Made by a program: the position numbers and the translations under genes
Shown here: positions 8,161-17,212 of the stretch, piece after piece
Layout: the number at the start of each line of letters is the position of its first letter
Numbering within the stretch: the first letter of the stretch is position 1
From: an uncultured Muribaculaceae bacterium
GTDB lineage: Bacteria; Bacteroidota; Bacteroidia; Bacteroidales; Muribaculaceae
DNA length: 64,000 nucleotides
Direction: 5' to 3'
NCBI GenBank assembly: GCA_910579035.1
Contig: CAJTSR010000008.1
Span: 1 to 64,000, forward strand
The notes under the pieces: generated by a model
The model's input: only the letters and a program-made list of their open reading frames with translations
The model's database searches: none
Told to the model about the DNA's origin: nothing

Positions 8161-9383
8161 TGAACACACCCTACGATGTGGCCGCCCTGCGCCGCGACTT
8201 TCCCATACTCTCCGACACCGTATACGGCAAACCGCTGATATACTTCGACAACGCGGCAAGCAGTCAGGCGCCGCGCACCGTGATCGACGAAATCGACAGG
8301 CTCTACCTCCACTCCAAGGCCAACGTGCACCGGGGCGTGCACTGCCTGTCGCAGAAAGCGACGGGCGCCATGGAGGCTTCTCGCGAGCGAGTGCGCGATT
8401 TCATCGGGGCCGAATCTTCCGACGAGATAATCTTCACCCGTGGCACCACGGAGGCCATCAACCTCGTGGCATCGTCATACGGCAGCCTCCTCTCCCCCGG
8501 CGACGAGATAATACTCACGCAGATGGAGCACCACTCCAACATCGTGCCGTGGCAGCTTCTCGAAAGACGTGCAGGCATAGTGCTGAAAGTGGTGCCGGTT
8601 GACGACAATGGTGTTCTCGACATGGACGCATTCCGCTCGCTGTTTTCCGAGCGGACACGCCTTGTGTCGGTCTGCCACGTGTCGAATGTTCTCGGCACCG
8701 TCAATCCCGTAGCCGAGATAGCCGCCTATGCCCATAGCCGTGGCGCCGTGGTCTGCGTAGACGGCGCTCAGGCCATATCCCACGAAAAAATCGACGTGCG
8801 CGCCATAGGAGCGGATTTCTACGCCTTCTCCTCGCACAAGATGTACGGGCCCACCGGGATAGGAATCCTATACGGACGCCGCGAGCTTCTCGAGGCCATG
8901 CCCCCGTATCAGGGCGGCGGGGAGATGATAGGCCACGTTAGCTTCAGCGGCACCACATGGGCCGACCTGCCATACAAATTTGAAGCCGGCACTCCCGACT
9001 ATATCGGCGCCGCGGCCCTTGCCAAGGCAATCGACTATATGGAGAACGTGGGACTCGACCGAATAGCCGCCCACGAGCAAGCCTTGTTGCAACGCGCCAC
9101 GGAGGCCATGCTCACCATACCCGGACTGAGGATATACGGAACGGCACCCGGAAAAGCAGCCGTAATATCGTTCCTCATCGGCAACGCCCACCACTACGAC
9201 ACCGGCATACTGCTCGACCGCATGGGCATAGCCGTGCGCACAGGCCACCACTGCGCCCAGCCCCTGATGGAGCGCTACGGCATCGAAGGCACCGTGCGCG
9301 CAGCCTTCGCCCTGTACAACACCGAGGAAGAAGTCGACATATTCGTCAAATCCCTGCGGCGCGCTGCCGACATGCTGCTATGA
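8160..9383 (+). CDS. sufS: Cysteine desulfurase SufS
   Basis: This 407-residue PLP enzyme removes sulphur from cysteine and passes it as persulphide to the SufBCD scaffold. It is a group II desulfurase. The PLP lysine is K227 in SSHKMYGPTGIG and the active-site cysteine is C365 in RTGHHCAQPLM, one residue off E. coli SufS (226/364). The start ATG8160 overlaps the sufD stop by one base. A longer open frame runs upstream through sufD, but it is Arg/Pro-rich and has no family similarity. No sufE or sufU is present here, so the sulphur-transfer partner must be encoded elsewhere. The stop overlaps the next gene by 4 bases. Confidence 0.96.
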   Translation: MNTPYDVAALRRDFPILSDTVYGKPLIYFDNAASSQAPRTVIDEIDRLYLHSKANVHRGVHCLSQKATGAMEASRERVRDFIGAESSDEIIFTRGTTEAINLVASSYGSLLSPGDEIILTQMEHHSNIVPWQLLERRAGIVLKVVPVDDNGVLDMDAFRSLFSERTRLVSVCHVSNVLGTVNPVAEIAAYAHSRGAVVCVDGAQAISHEKIDVRAIGADFYAFSSHKMYGPTGIGILYGRRELLEAMPPYQGGGEMIGHVSFSGTTWADLPYKFEAGTPDYIGAAALAKAIDYMENVGLDRIAAHEQALLQRATEAMLTIPGLRIYGTAPGKAAVISFLIGNAHHYDTGILLDRMGIAVRTGHHCAQPLMERYGIEGTVRAAFALYNTEEEVDIFVKSLRRAADMLL

Positions 9384-10135
9384 CACCGACCGTTTTCATC
9401 ACCGGCGGAGCGGCCGGAATAGGCGCCGCCACCGTGCGCAAATTCGCCGGCGAAGGCTGGAATGTCCTTTTTTCCGACATCGACGCCGAGGCCGGAAAGG
9501 CACTCGAAGCCGAGCTGCCCGGCACCCTGTTTGCAGAGGCCGACACACGCTGCCGCGAACGCCTCGAAGCCGTGGTGGCTCTCGGAGTCGAGCGTTTCGG
9601 TTCTCTTAACGCCGTGTTCGCCAACGCAGGCATACACCGCAAGAACACCGTGCTCGACATAAGCGACGAGGAATTCGACCTCGTTGTGAAAACAAACATA
9701 TACGGCACTGCCAACACCCTGCGTGCGGCAGTACCCGCCATAATAGCCTCGGGCGGCGGCTCGGTGGTACTCAACGCCTCCGACCAGTCGTTCATCGGCA
9801 AGCGCGCCAGCTTCGCCTACGGCCTTACCAAAGGAGCCATAGCGCAGATGGCGAAAAGCACGGCGCTCGACCTCGCGCCATACCGCGTGCGCGTCAATGC
9901 CGTATGCCCCGGAACTGTACGCACGGGCATAGTCGACGGCATATTCAGCCGGTTGTCGGCTGCCACGGGGCGCCCTGTGGCCGATTATCTCGCCGACGAA
10001 GCCGCCGAATTTCCTCTCGGCCGCATCTGCGAGCCTGAAGAAGTCGCCTCGCTGGTATATTTCTTAGCATCGGAAAACGCCGGGTTCATAACCGGCTCGC
10101 TGTTCCCTATCGACGGCGGCATAACCGCCGGTTGA
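9380..10135 (+). CDS. Short-chain dehydrogenase/reductase
   Basis: This 251-residue protein is a classical SDR. It has the cofactor motif TGGAAGIG at the N-terminus, NAG after strand 4 and the catalytic YGLTK (YxxxK), with the expected serine in LNASDQS. DIDAEAG after strand 2 has an acidic residue, which favours NAD(H) over NADP(H). The C-terminus (ITGSLFPIDGGITAG) is the usual SDR ending. The substrate cannot be told from sequence. It overlaps sufS by 4 bases (ATGA), so it is co-translated with the suf genes, although no role of an SDR in cluster assembly is known. Confidence 0.88.
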   Translation: MTPTVFITGGAAGIGAATVRKFAGEGWNVLFSDIDAEAGKALEAELPGTLFAEADTRCRERLEAVVALGVERFGSLNAVFANAGIHRKNTVLDISDEEFDLVVKTNIYGTANTLRAAVPAIIASGGGSVVLNASDQSFIGKRASFAYGLTKGAIAQMAKSTALDLAPYRVRVNAVCPGTVRTGIVDGIFSRLSAATGRPVADYLADEAAEFPLGRICEPEEVASLVYFLASENAGFITGSLFPIDGGITAG

Positions 10136-10172
10136 ACAAAGACGAATCATTATCCGTTAACATCATATAACA

Positions 10173-10640
10173 TTGCAAAGCGTACATTCACAGACTATCC
10201 GCAGGTTCGCTCTCACCGTGCTCCTGACATGCCTCGTGCTCACGGCCGGAGCGGTAAACCGCCTGCGCAGCCCGCGTGCGAGCATGGAGGCACCGCCGGG
10301 TATGACATACGACAGCTCCCTGTCCTCCTCGATGGGCATGGACGTGTTCCGCAGCCATACCGACGGCCTAATCATAGCCATAGGCATACAGCAGGCCGCC
10401 GACGGGGTAAGCGCCGAGTCCCTCACGAAAGAATTTTCACTCAGGGGCAACGGCAGCTACAAGAGCATCGCCGTGACAGGGCGGCACACGGCATACACAG
10501 GCCTCGGCCGCAACGGGCGCACCATCTTCGCCGCCACCGACCATCCCTCGGACGGAAACATCACCGTGGTGCTCATCGTCGGCAACATATCTCAGACCGA
10601 TGCCGAGCGGTACATCTCCACTCTTTCCATAACGTCCTGA
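10173..10640 (+). CDS. Small secreted protein of unknown function
   Basis: This 155-residue ORF has a signal-peptide-like start (RRFALTVLLTCLVLTAGA) followed by a soluble domain with no motif I recognise (for example SKEF-like LTKEFSLRGNGSYKSIAV and NITVVLIVGNISQTDAERYI). The start is uncertain: the longest reading uses TTG at 10173 and no upstream ATG exists. A TAACATTG element at 10168-10175, one mismatch from the -7 consensus, overlaps that start, so the true start may be a later codon. It is the only gene between the suf operon and phoH. The family is unknown to me. Confidence 0.6.
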   Translation: MQSVHSQTIRRFALTVLLTCLVLTAGAVNRLRSPRASMEAPPGMTYDSSLSSSMGMDVFRSHTDGLIIAIGIQQAADGVSAESLTKEFSLRGNGSYKSIAVTGRHTAYTGLGRNGRTIFAATDHPSDGNITVVLIVGNISQTDAERYISTLSITS

Positions 10641-10717
10641 GCCACGCCGGAACGTGCGGATTAGCCACATATGTGATTTTGTTAAACCCAAAGTCCTGCA
10701 AAGCGGTGCATTTTTAG

Positions 10718-10725
10718 TACCTTTG
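10718..10725 (+). promoter_or_regulatory. -7 promoter element before phoH
   Basis: TACCTTTG matches the Bacteroidetes -7 box TAnnTTTG. No good TTTG box is seen at the right distance upstream. The predicted leader to ATG10758 is about 25 bases. Confidence 0.55.
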
Positions 10726-10757
10726 CACATCGCTTTGTACCGGCGACTGTTTCGACT

Positions 10758-11747
10758 ATGATAGAACGCATCGTAATAATCGACAATGTTGACCCTCTGT
10801 GTTTCTACGGCGTCAACAATGCGAATATGCAACTTATCAAAAACCTCTTCCCCAAGCTGCGCATATCGGCGCGCGGCTCGGTGATCCGCGTGATAGGGGA
10901 AGAACGGGAAACAGCCGATTTTGAAGCCCGGATCAAAGAACTGTCAGCCTATGCCGAGCAGTACAACCGCCTTTCGGAGGACGTGATTCTCGACATCGTG
11001 AAAGGCGAGGCTCCGAAGGAACAGAAGAACGACGGCGTAATAATATACGGCATAAACGGCAAGCCCATAAGCGCACGCACGCCCAACCAGCAGGCGCTCG
11101 TGGAAACATTCGGGGCAAACGACCTCACATTCGCCCTCGGCCCTGCCGGCACGGGCAAGACCTACATCGCCATAGCCCTGGCCGTGCGCGCGCTCAAGAA
11201 CAGAGAGGCACGCAAGATAATACTGTCGCGTCCGGCCGTCGAGGCAGGCGAGAAACTCGGCTTCCTGCCCGGCGACATGAAAGACAAAATCGACCCTTAC
11301 CTGCAGCCGCTCTACGACGCGCTCGAAGACATGATTCCGGCCATGAAGCTGAAGGAATACATGGAAACCAAGGTGATACAGATAGCGCCCTTAGCATTCA
11401 TGCGCGGACGCACGCTCAACGATGCCATAATAGTGCTTGACGAGGCCCAGAACACCACCGTGCACCAGATAAAGATGTTCCTCACGCGCCTTGGCATGAA
11501 CGCCAAGATGATCGTAACCGGCGACGTCACCCAGATCGACCTGCCCCGGAGCACACAGAGCGGACTCGTGCAGGCTCTCCGCATACTCGACGGCGTGCCC
11601 GGCGTGGGGCGCGTGGAGTTCGGCAAAAAAGACATCGTGCGCCACTCCCTCGTGCAGCGCATAGTCGAAGCATACGAACGGTTCGACCGTGCCGAGAAAG
11701 CCGCTGCCGAAGCTTCAAGAGCAGCAGCCGACAGCCACACAGAATGA
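10758..11747 (+). CDS. phoH: PhoH family ATPase
   Basis: This 329-residue protein has a KH-like N-terminal region (about 1-85) followed by a PhoH nucleotide-binding domain. Walker A is GPAGTGKT (128-135) and Walker B is IIVLDEAQNT. Conserved SRPAVEAGEKLGFLPGD and GDVTQIDLP follow, as in the PhoH/YbeZ group. YbeZ-type proteins act with the RNase YbeY in ribosome and RNA metabolism in E. coli; the present protein is assigned only by similarity of architecture. It has its own -7 promoter element and is 32 bases before purC. The C-terminus is Ala/Glu-rich. Confidence 0.9.
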   Translation: MIERIVIIDNVDPLCFYGVNNANMQLIKNLFPKLRISARGSVIRVIGEERETADFEARIKELSAYAEQYNRLSEDVILDIVKGEAPKEQKNDGVIIYGINGKPISARTPNQQALVETFGANDLTFALGPAGTGKTYIAIALAVRALKNREARKIILSRPAVEAGEKLGFLPGDMKDKIDPYLQPLYDALEDMIPAMKLKEYMETKVIQIAPLAFMRGRTLNDAIIVLDEAQNTTVHQIKMFLTRLGMNAKMIVTGDVTQIDLPRSTQSGLVQALRILDGVPGVGRVEFGKKDIVRHSLVQRIVEAYERFDRAEKAAAEASRAAADSHTE

Positions 11748-11779
11748 CTTTTTAACAAACCACGATATAAACCAACCAT

Positions 11780-12724
11780 ATGACCCTCACCCACACCGAC
11801 TTCAACTTCCCCGGCCAGACGGGCGTGTACCACGGCAAAGTCCGCGACGTATATTCCATCGCCGGAAACATTCTCGTGCTCGTAGCCACCGACCGCATAT
11901 CGGCTTTCGACGTCGTACTGCCCAAGGGCATACCCTTCAAAGGACAGGTTCTCAACCAGATTGCGAACTACTTCCTCGACGCCACCTCGCACGCCGTCCC
12001 CAACTGGAAAATGGCCGAGGTAGACCCCATGGCAACCGCAGGAAGCCGTTGCGAGGGATTCCGTGTGGAAATGATCATACGAGGTTATCTCGCAGGCAGC
12101 GCATGGCGCGAATATGCCGCCGGCGCGCGCGAAATCTGCGGTGTGAAACTCCCCGAAGGTCTGCGTGAAAACGAAAAACTGCCCGAACCCATCATCACCC
12201 CTACCACAAAGGCCGAGGAAGGACACGACGAAAACATTTCCCGCGAGGAAATCATAGCCCGCGGCCTCGTGAGCGAGGAGGATTACGCCGTGCTCGAGCA
12301 GTACACCCGCACTCTCTTTGAAATAGGCACAAAAATGGCTGCCGACAAGGGCCTGATACTCGTTGACACCAAATATGAGTTCGGCAAGCTCGGCGACAAA
12401 GTGATGCTTATCGACGAAATCCACACTCCCGACTCCTCGCGCTACTTCTACGCCGACACATACCCCGCGCTCTTCGCCGAAGGCAAGCCCCAGCGCCAGC
12501 TCTCCAAAGAATTTGTGCGCCAGTGGCTTATGGAAAACGGCTTCATGGGACGCCCCGGCGAAACAGTACCCGAAATGACCGAAGAGGTATGCAACGCCAT
12601 ATCCGCCCGCTATATCGAGCTGTACGAGCACCTTACCGGCCAGAAATTCGTGCCCGCGCCCGAAGCTGACGCCGCGCGCCGCATCGAAACAGGCGTGCTC
12701 GACTTCCTCGCCAACTTCAAATAA
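11780..12724 (+). CDS. purC: SAICAR synthetase PurC
   Basis: This 314-residue enzyme joins aspartate to CAIR in purine synthesis, using ATP. It begins with the hallmark GKVRDVYSI and continues with ATDRISAFDVVLPKGIPFKG, the nucleotide and substrate loop. Later it has GLILVDTKYEFG and LIDEIHTPDSSRYF, the metal-binding and catalytic segment. At 314 residues it is the longer version (about 300) rather than the 237 of E. coli. It lies between phoH and menG on the same strand with short gaps, so cotranscription is likely though the functions are unrelated. Confidence 0.97.
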   Translation: MTLTHTDFNFPGQTGVYHGKVRDVYSIAGNILVLVATDRISAFDVVLPKGIPFKGQVLNQIANYFLDATSHAVPNWKMAEVDPMATAGSRCEGFRVEMIIRGYLAGSAWREYAAGAREICGVKLPEGLRENEKLPEPIITPTTKAEEGHDENISREEIIARGLVSEEDYAVLEQYTRTLFEIGTKMAADKGLILVDTKYEFGKLGDKVMLIDEIHTPDSSRYFYADTYPALFAEGKPQRQLSKEFVRQWLMENGFMGRPGETVPEMTEEVCNAISARYIELYEHLTGQKFVPAPEADAARRIETGVLDFLANFK

Positions 12725-12745
12725 GCACGGCGACAAGCAACGCCG

Positions 12746-13483
12746 ATGAACAAGGTCGAAAACATAAAACCATACGGCACCGAAGGCGCCAAGGAACAGC
12801 AAGTCGAGGCAATGTTCGACGCCATAGCGCCGGCCTACGACTTTATGAACCGCGCCATGACCTTCGGCATGGACCGTCTGTGGCTGCGGCAGCTTCTCAA
12901 AGCCTGCTGCAGCCGCGACGCCTCCGTGGCCGTAGACCTCGCCACAGGCACCGGCGACGTGGCTCTGGCCATAGCGCGACGCTGCCCCGATGCCGCCATA
13001 ATAGGACTTGACCTGTCGGCCGGAATGCTTGCCAAAGCAAAAGAAAAGGCCGAGAAACAGAATATTGCAGTGGATTTCAGGCAGGCCGACTGCCTCGCCA
13101 CGGAACTGCCCGACGGCATAGCCGATTTTGTGACAGTGGCCTACGGCGTGCGCAACTTTGCCGACATCGAGGCCGGATACCGCGAAATGTACCGCATACT
13201 GCGCCCGGGAGGCAAATTGCTCGTCCTCGAGCTGTCTACCCCCACAGCCCTGATACCCAAGCTATTCTACAACATATACACCCGCTTGCTCATACCTGCG
13301 GCAGGCAGTATTTTCGCCGGCGACCGCAAAGCCTACGCATATCTTCCCGAAAGCATCGCCGCCTCCCCGCAGCGTGGCGAAATGGAGCGCATAATGCAGT
13401 CGGCAGGATTCGCCGATACCTCCTTCAAATCCATGACTCTGGGAGTCTGCACACTTTACACAGCTTTTAAACAACTACAATGA
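12746..13483 (+). CDS. menG: Demethylmenaquinone methyltransferase MenG/UbiE
   Basis: This 245-residue SAM-dependent methyltransferase makes menaquinone from demethylmenaquinone. Motif I is VDLATGTGDVALAI and the family signatures YDFMNRAMTFGMDRLWL and VAYGVRNFADIEAGYREMYRILRPGG are present. Bacteroidales use menaquinone and no ubiquinone, so the MenG role is the natural one. The stop overlaps the start of the next gene by 4 bases (ATGA), which begins a chain of four coupled genes. Confidence 0.96.
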   Translation: MNKVENIKPYGTEGAKEQQVEAMFDAIAPAYDFMNRAMTFGMDRLWLRQLLKACCSRDASVAVDLATGTGDVALAIARRCPDAAIIGLDLSAGMLAKAKEKAEKQNIAVDFRQADCLATELPDGIADFVTVAYGVRNFADIEAGYREMYRILRPGGKLLVLELSTPTALIPKLFYNIYTRLLIPAAGSIFAGDRKAYAYLPESIAASPQRGEMERIMQSAGFADTSFKSMTLGVCTLYTAFKQLQ

Positions 13484-14910
13484 CCCGAATCATCACTTCC
13501 ATCATATTTCTGGCTACTGTCGCGTTCGGAGCCTTTCCGCAAGCTATGTATATAGAATCGGCCAAGGTAGGAGGAACCACCACCGAGCCGGAGCCTGCAG
13601 TCACCGAGAATCCCGTAGTCGCAACACCTACCGCCACAAGCCCTGCAATCAAGGTTGCCAAGTTAAAAACAGACTCCGCCGCTTTCGCGCCCCGCAGTCT
13701 GGAAGAGCTTGACGCCTATCTTGATTCAATCAAATACATACCCTGCGACACCCTTGTGGGCACTCTTCCGCTGCCCCAGTACTTCTTCCGCCCGCTGGTA
13801 TTCGACCACCACAGGTATCAGGAGAAATGGGACCCGTTCACACCCGACTTCTCGGGCAAGCCGGAGATGCGCTGGTTTGAAGAGCAGGTAGCCCTGCACC
13901 GCACTATGAACAAGCTCAACGACAAGGTGTTCTACACCCAGCCCGAACTTGTGCGGTACAATATCGACCTTCTTCCCGAAGCACCCAAACAATACCACGC
14001 CGTGGTCGACCCCTCGAAGCACACCATCGAGATACGCGAACTCGACCAGGCCACGGGTCTTGGCCCGACGTTCGAGGCTCCCGAAGTAAAGAAACGCCAC
14101 TGGATACGCTCTTTCAACGCGTCGCTGCATTTCTCACAGGCCTACGTGTCGCCCAACTGGTACCAGGGCGGCAACAACAACCTCAACGCGCTCGCCAACA
14201 TATACTACAACGTGAAGCTCAACACCGAGTACCACCCCAACCTGCTCTTTGAAACCACCGCGCAGTACAAACTCGGCATGAACAACGCACCCGACGACAG
14301 CATACACAACTACAACATATCCGACGACCTGCTCCAAATCAATACCACCTTCGGTATCAAGGCAGCAAAAAGATGGTACTACTCGTTCACCGGCCAGTTC
14401 AAGACACAGGTGCTTAACTCATACAAGAAAAATTCCCACGACCTGAACTCGTCGTTCCTCTCTCCGGGCGAGCTGACAGCCGGTATCGGTATGACGTACA
14501 ACTATGCCAATGCGCCGAAGACATTCACTTTCGATGCCTCGATAGCCCCTCTGTCCTACAACCTGAAAACCTGCATCAGCAACCGCATAGACCCGACGGC
14601 CTACAACATCAAGGAAGGACACAAGACGTCGCACAACTTCGGTTCGAGCGCCGAGCTGAGGCTGTTCTGGAAGTTGGCATACAACATCACGTTCTCGTCG
14701 CGTATATTCGCCTTCACCGACTACGACAGCGCGCAGGCCGACTGGGAAAACACCCTGTCGTTCGACATCAACCGCTTCCTGTCGACCCAGGTGTACGTGC
14801 ATATGCGCTACGACAGCGCCACTCCTCCCTGCGAGGACGAAAACTGGAAGAAGCTTCAGGTAAAGGAAATCCTGTCGATAGGCTTCGCTTATAAATTCAG
14901 CAGCATATGA
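13480..14910 (+). CDS. DUF3078-type outer-membrane protein
   Basis: This 476-residue protein has a signal peptide, a Pro/Thr-rich linker (about 30-60) and a C-terminal half made of alternating amphipathic strands. The strand region contains the typical SPNWYQGGNNNLNALANIYY segment of DUF3078 proteins of Bacteroidetes and ends IGFAYKF. Such proteins are predicted outer-membrane beta-barrels. Function is unknown. It overlaps menG by 4 bases and the next gene by 4 bases, so it belongs to a tightly coupled envelope module. The final aromatic-rich strand fits insertion by the BAM machinery. Confidence 0.85.
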   Translation: MTRIITSIIFLATVAFGAFPQAMYIESAKVGGTTTEPEPAVTENPVVATPTATSPAIKVAKLKTDSAAFAPRSLEELDAYLDSIKYIPCDTLVGTLPLPQYFFRPLVFDHHRYQEKWDPFTPDFSGKPEMRWFEEQVALHRTMNKLNDKVFYTQPELVRYNIDLLPEAPKQYHAVVDPSKHTIEIRELDQATGLGPTFEAPEVKKRHWIRSFNASLHFSQAYVSPNWYQGGNNNLNALANIYYNVKLNTEYHPNLLFETTAQYKLGMNNAPDDSIHNYNISDDLLQINTTFGIKAAKRWYYSFTGQFKTQVLNSYKKNSHDLNSSFLSPGELTAGIGMTYNYANAPKTFTFDASIAPLSYNLKTCISNRIDPTAYNIKEGHKTSHNFGSSAELRLFWKLAYNITFSSRIFAFTDYDSAQADWENTLSFDINRFLSTQVYVHMRYDSATPPCEDENWKKLQVKEILSIGFAYKFSSI

Positions 14911-15431
14911 GGCTACGGGCAGCCGCCTTCATAGCAGTGGCCGCGGCAGGCATATCCGCGGCCACCTGCGGCGAGCCCGATACCACGATTCTAAGCCCGG
15001 CAGAGCAAGGCACCATAGAGGGCGTGTGGCAGATAAGCGGCAACGGAGCCATATTCGACATAAAGCCGGAGCCGGGATATTCCGGCCGATACAAGCTTAC
15101 CATAATAGACTCGCCCGATTACTCCGTAGTTCCCGGCAGTTTCTTCGGCACACTGGCAGCTACAGCCACTCCGGGACAGTATGACGCCGCCGTGAGCATC
15201 GACCCCGAGGGCAAGACCGGCAGTAGCAGGTCCACCCGCAATTTCATATTCGAGTTCGACGAATCACACTCCCGCTGCACCCTGCGGCCATACTCGGCGG
15301 GCAAGCGCATAAGCCTCCGAAGGCTGCTGCCCTACCTCTTCCGCATAACGATAGAAGACCGCGGCAGCCGACCTGAAGGCACTGTTGGCGCCGTGCGGAT
15401 AGACACCCCACAAACCCCGATAGCATTATGA
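14907..15431 (+). CDS. Secreted protein of unknown function, about 174 residues
   Basis: The protein has a signal peptide (MRLRAAAFIAVAAAGISAA) and a beta-rich domain with a GVWQISGNGAIFDIKPEPG segment and a conserved-looking FIFEFDESHSRCTLRPYS. I do not recognise a family. A Cys follows the signal region (AATCGE) but it does not fit a strict lipobox. Both ends overlap neighbours by 4 bases (ATGA), so it is coupled to the DUF3078 barrel gene before it and the secreted gene after it. A periplasmic partner of the barrel is possible but unproven. Confidence 0.7.
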   Translation: MRLRAAAFIAVAAAGISAATCGEPDTTILSPAEQGTIEGVWQISGNGAIFDIKPEPGYSGRYKLTIIDSPDYSVVPGSFFGTLAATATPGQYDAAVSIDPEGKTGSSRSTRNFIFEFDESHSRCTLRPYSAGKRISLRRLLPYLFRITIEDRGSRPEGTVGAVRIDTPQTPIAL

Positions 15432-15907
15432 AACGCATTCTCTTCCTCCTTATAGCCACCGCAGCGGTATTCGCTGCGACATCGCAGCGCACCACTCGCC
15501 GGAGCCTGCGCGCCGAGGCCACGGCTTCCGCTACCGAAAACAGCGCTCAGGCAGCCCGATACGACACCGTGACGCCTGCTCCGCCGTCGTTAGTGGAAAT
15601 AAAAGGCTACGACAAGCCGCTGCGCTCACGCCGCGAAACATTCTTTGCCACCAACACGGGCGAAGGCACCGTCGGGCGCCTCGCGTTCACAATAAGCTAC
15701 TTCGATACCGACGGACGCCTGATGCACCGCGCCTCGCACAATGTCGACGCCCCGATACCGGCAGGCGAAACACGCCAGATAGGGCTGCGCTCGTGGGACA
15801 CCCAGCAGGCATTTTACTACGAGCGCTCAGCCGTTCCCGCGCGAACGGAACAAGCCACGCCCTACCGCGTAAGCATAGCGGTAGATACCGTGTTTGAACG
15901 GCTATAG
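15428..15907 (+). CDS. Secreted beta-sandwich protein of unknown function
   Basis: This 159-residue protein begins with a clear signal peptide (MKRILFLLIATAAVFAA). A linker rich in Ala, Thr and Arg follows, then a sandwich-like domain (TNTGEGTVGRLAFTISYFDT... to IPAGETRQIGL) resembling FxLYD or DUF-type domains that describe contact with solvent-exposed partners. The match is weak. It is last in the menG chain and overlaps pyrC, which comes from the opposite strand, by 46 bases (15862-15907). Confidence 0.7.
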   Translation: MKRILFLLIATAAVFAATSQRTTRRSLRAEATASATENSAQAARYDTVTPAPPSLVEIKGYDKPLRSRRETFFATNTGEGTVGRLAFTISYFDTDGRLMHRASHNVDAPIPAGETRQIGLRSWDTQQAFYYERSAVPARTEQATPYRVSIAVDTVFERL

Positions 15908-17205
15908 CGCATGGCCATGGCTCCGTTGCCCCCGTTGACCCATGTACGCACCACGCGGTGACGGAACGTGCGACCAGCATAGGGCGTCCATCCGCAAGCA
16001 GATATCACATCGGAGTCACTTACCGTGTACGGTTCTGAAGGCTCTACAAGCACGAGGTCGGCATAATATCCGGCCTCTATGCGTCCGCGCCTTTCTATGC
16101 CGAACAGCGCCGCAGGTGCAACGCTCATCTTACGCGCCACCAGACAGGGGGAGAATATATCGAGCAAGGCAATGAGGGCGAACTGTATCCACGGCGCGCC
16201 GGAAGCCGCCTTAAGCGCGCCACCCTCCTTGTCGGCAGGAAGGTGCGGGGCGTGATCGGTACCGATGGTATCGACAAGGTCTTCTTCAAGAGCGCGCCTC
16301 AGCGCCAAGGCGTCGTCATATGTCTTAACCGCAGGATTGACCTTGTGGCGCCACGTCCGGTTTTCGGCGCGGCTGATATATCCGTCGACATAAAGCGGCG
16401 TGGTTTCTGCCGTAATCTGCTTAGAGCCGACAGCTCCCGGGGCAAACAGCGACAACTCGTCGGCAGTGCTCAGATGCGCTATATGCAGCCGCGTGCCGAA
16501 GCGACGGGCAAGTTCCACAGCGCGCCGGGCGCAGGCAATGCAGGCCTCGCGGCTACGCAGTGCCGAATGCTCCGCGAGAGGCACGGCATCGGCCGAGCCG
16601 TAGCGCTTCACTGCATCGGCCACATTGGCGGCAATAATGTCGTTGTCCTCGGCATGCACCACCACGGGTATGCGGCGCTCGGCGCAATATTTCATCATAG
16701 CGTGCAGCTCGTCCCGGGGGGGCATCGCCATACCGCCCGTAGTGGCCCCCATAAAAAGCTTAACGGCAGGCAGCAGCTCCGGCTCTATCTTCGGCAACTC
16801 CTCCATAACTCCGGCTGCCGCCCCGAGCATAAAGCCGTAGTTAGCCTGCGATGTTTCGGAGGCAATCATCAGCTTGTCGTAGAAGGCAAGCGCCGTGGTG
16901 GTAGGAGGCACCGTGTTCGGCATATCTATATACGAAGCCACACCCCCGGCAAGCGCAGCCTCGCTCTCGCCGCCTATGGTGGCTTTGTGGGTGAGTCCCG
17001 GCTCGCGGAAATGCACATGGGTGTCGATAAGGCCCGGCATCAGGAAGGCGCCACGTCCGTCGACCACCTCGGCAGCGCCAGTGCCTGCGGGTACATCGCC
17101 CTCGCCGACGGCGCTAATGGTGTCGCCCTCGACCAGCACCCAGCCTCGCGGCATCGAGGGGCGGTCGGCAAGCAGCACGTTGTGTATCAGCACGCTTTCA
17201 GCCAT
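15862..17205 (-). CDS. pyrC: Dihydroorotase PyrC
   Basis: This 447-residue amidohydrolase closes carbamoyl-aspartate to dihydroorotate in pyrimidine synthesis. Zinc-binding motifs are present: DTHVHFREPGLTHK near the N-terminus, a histidine in VVHAEDND and another in LHIAHLSTADE, and the active aspartate in GTDHAPHLPADK. This is the class I form found in Bacteroidetes. The usual end of the family (RHRVVRTWVNGG) is followed by about 22 extra residues, and this extension overlaps the convergent secreted-protein gene. It lies 7 bases after a glycosyltransferase gene in the minus-strand block. Confidence 0.95.
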   Translation of the reverse strand: MAESVLIHNVLLADRPSMPRGWVLVEGDTISAVGEGDVPAGTGAAEVVDGRGAFLMPGLIDTHVHFREPGLTHKATIGGESEAALAGGVASYIDMPNTVPPTTTALAFYDKLMIASETSQANYGFMLGAAAGVMEELPKIEPELLPAVKLFMGATTGGMAMPPRDELHAMMKYCAERRIPVVVHAEDNDIIAANVADAVKRYGSADAVPLAEHSALRSREACIACARRAVELARRFGTRLHIAHLSTADELSLFAPGAVGSKQITAETTPLYVDGYISRAENRTWRHKVNPAVKTYDDALALRRALEEDLVDTIGTDHAPHLPADKEGGALKAASGAPWIQFALIALLDIFSPCLVARKMSVAPAALFGIERRGRIEAGYYADLVLVEPSEPYTVSDSDVISACGWTPYAGRTFRHRVVRTWVNGGNGAMAMRYSRSNTVSTAMLTR

Positions 17206-17212
17206 AGTACAA

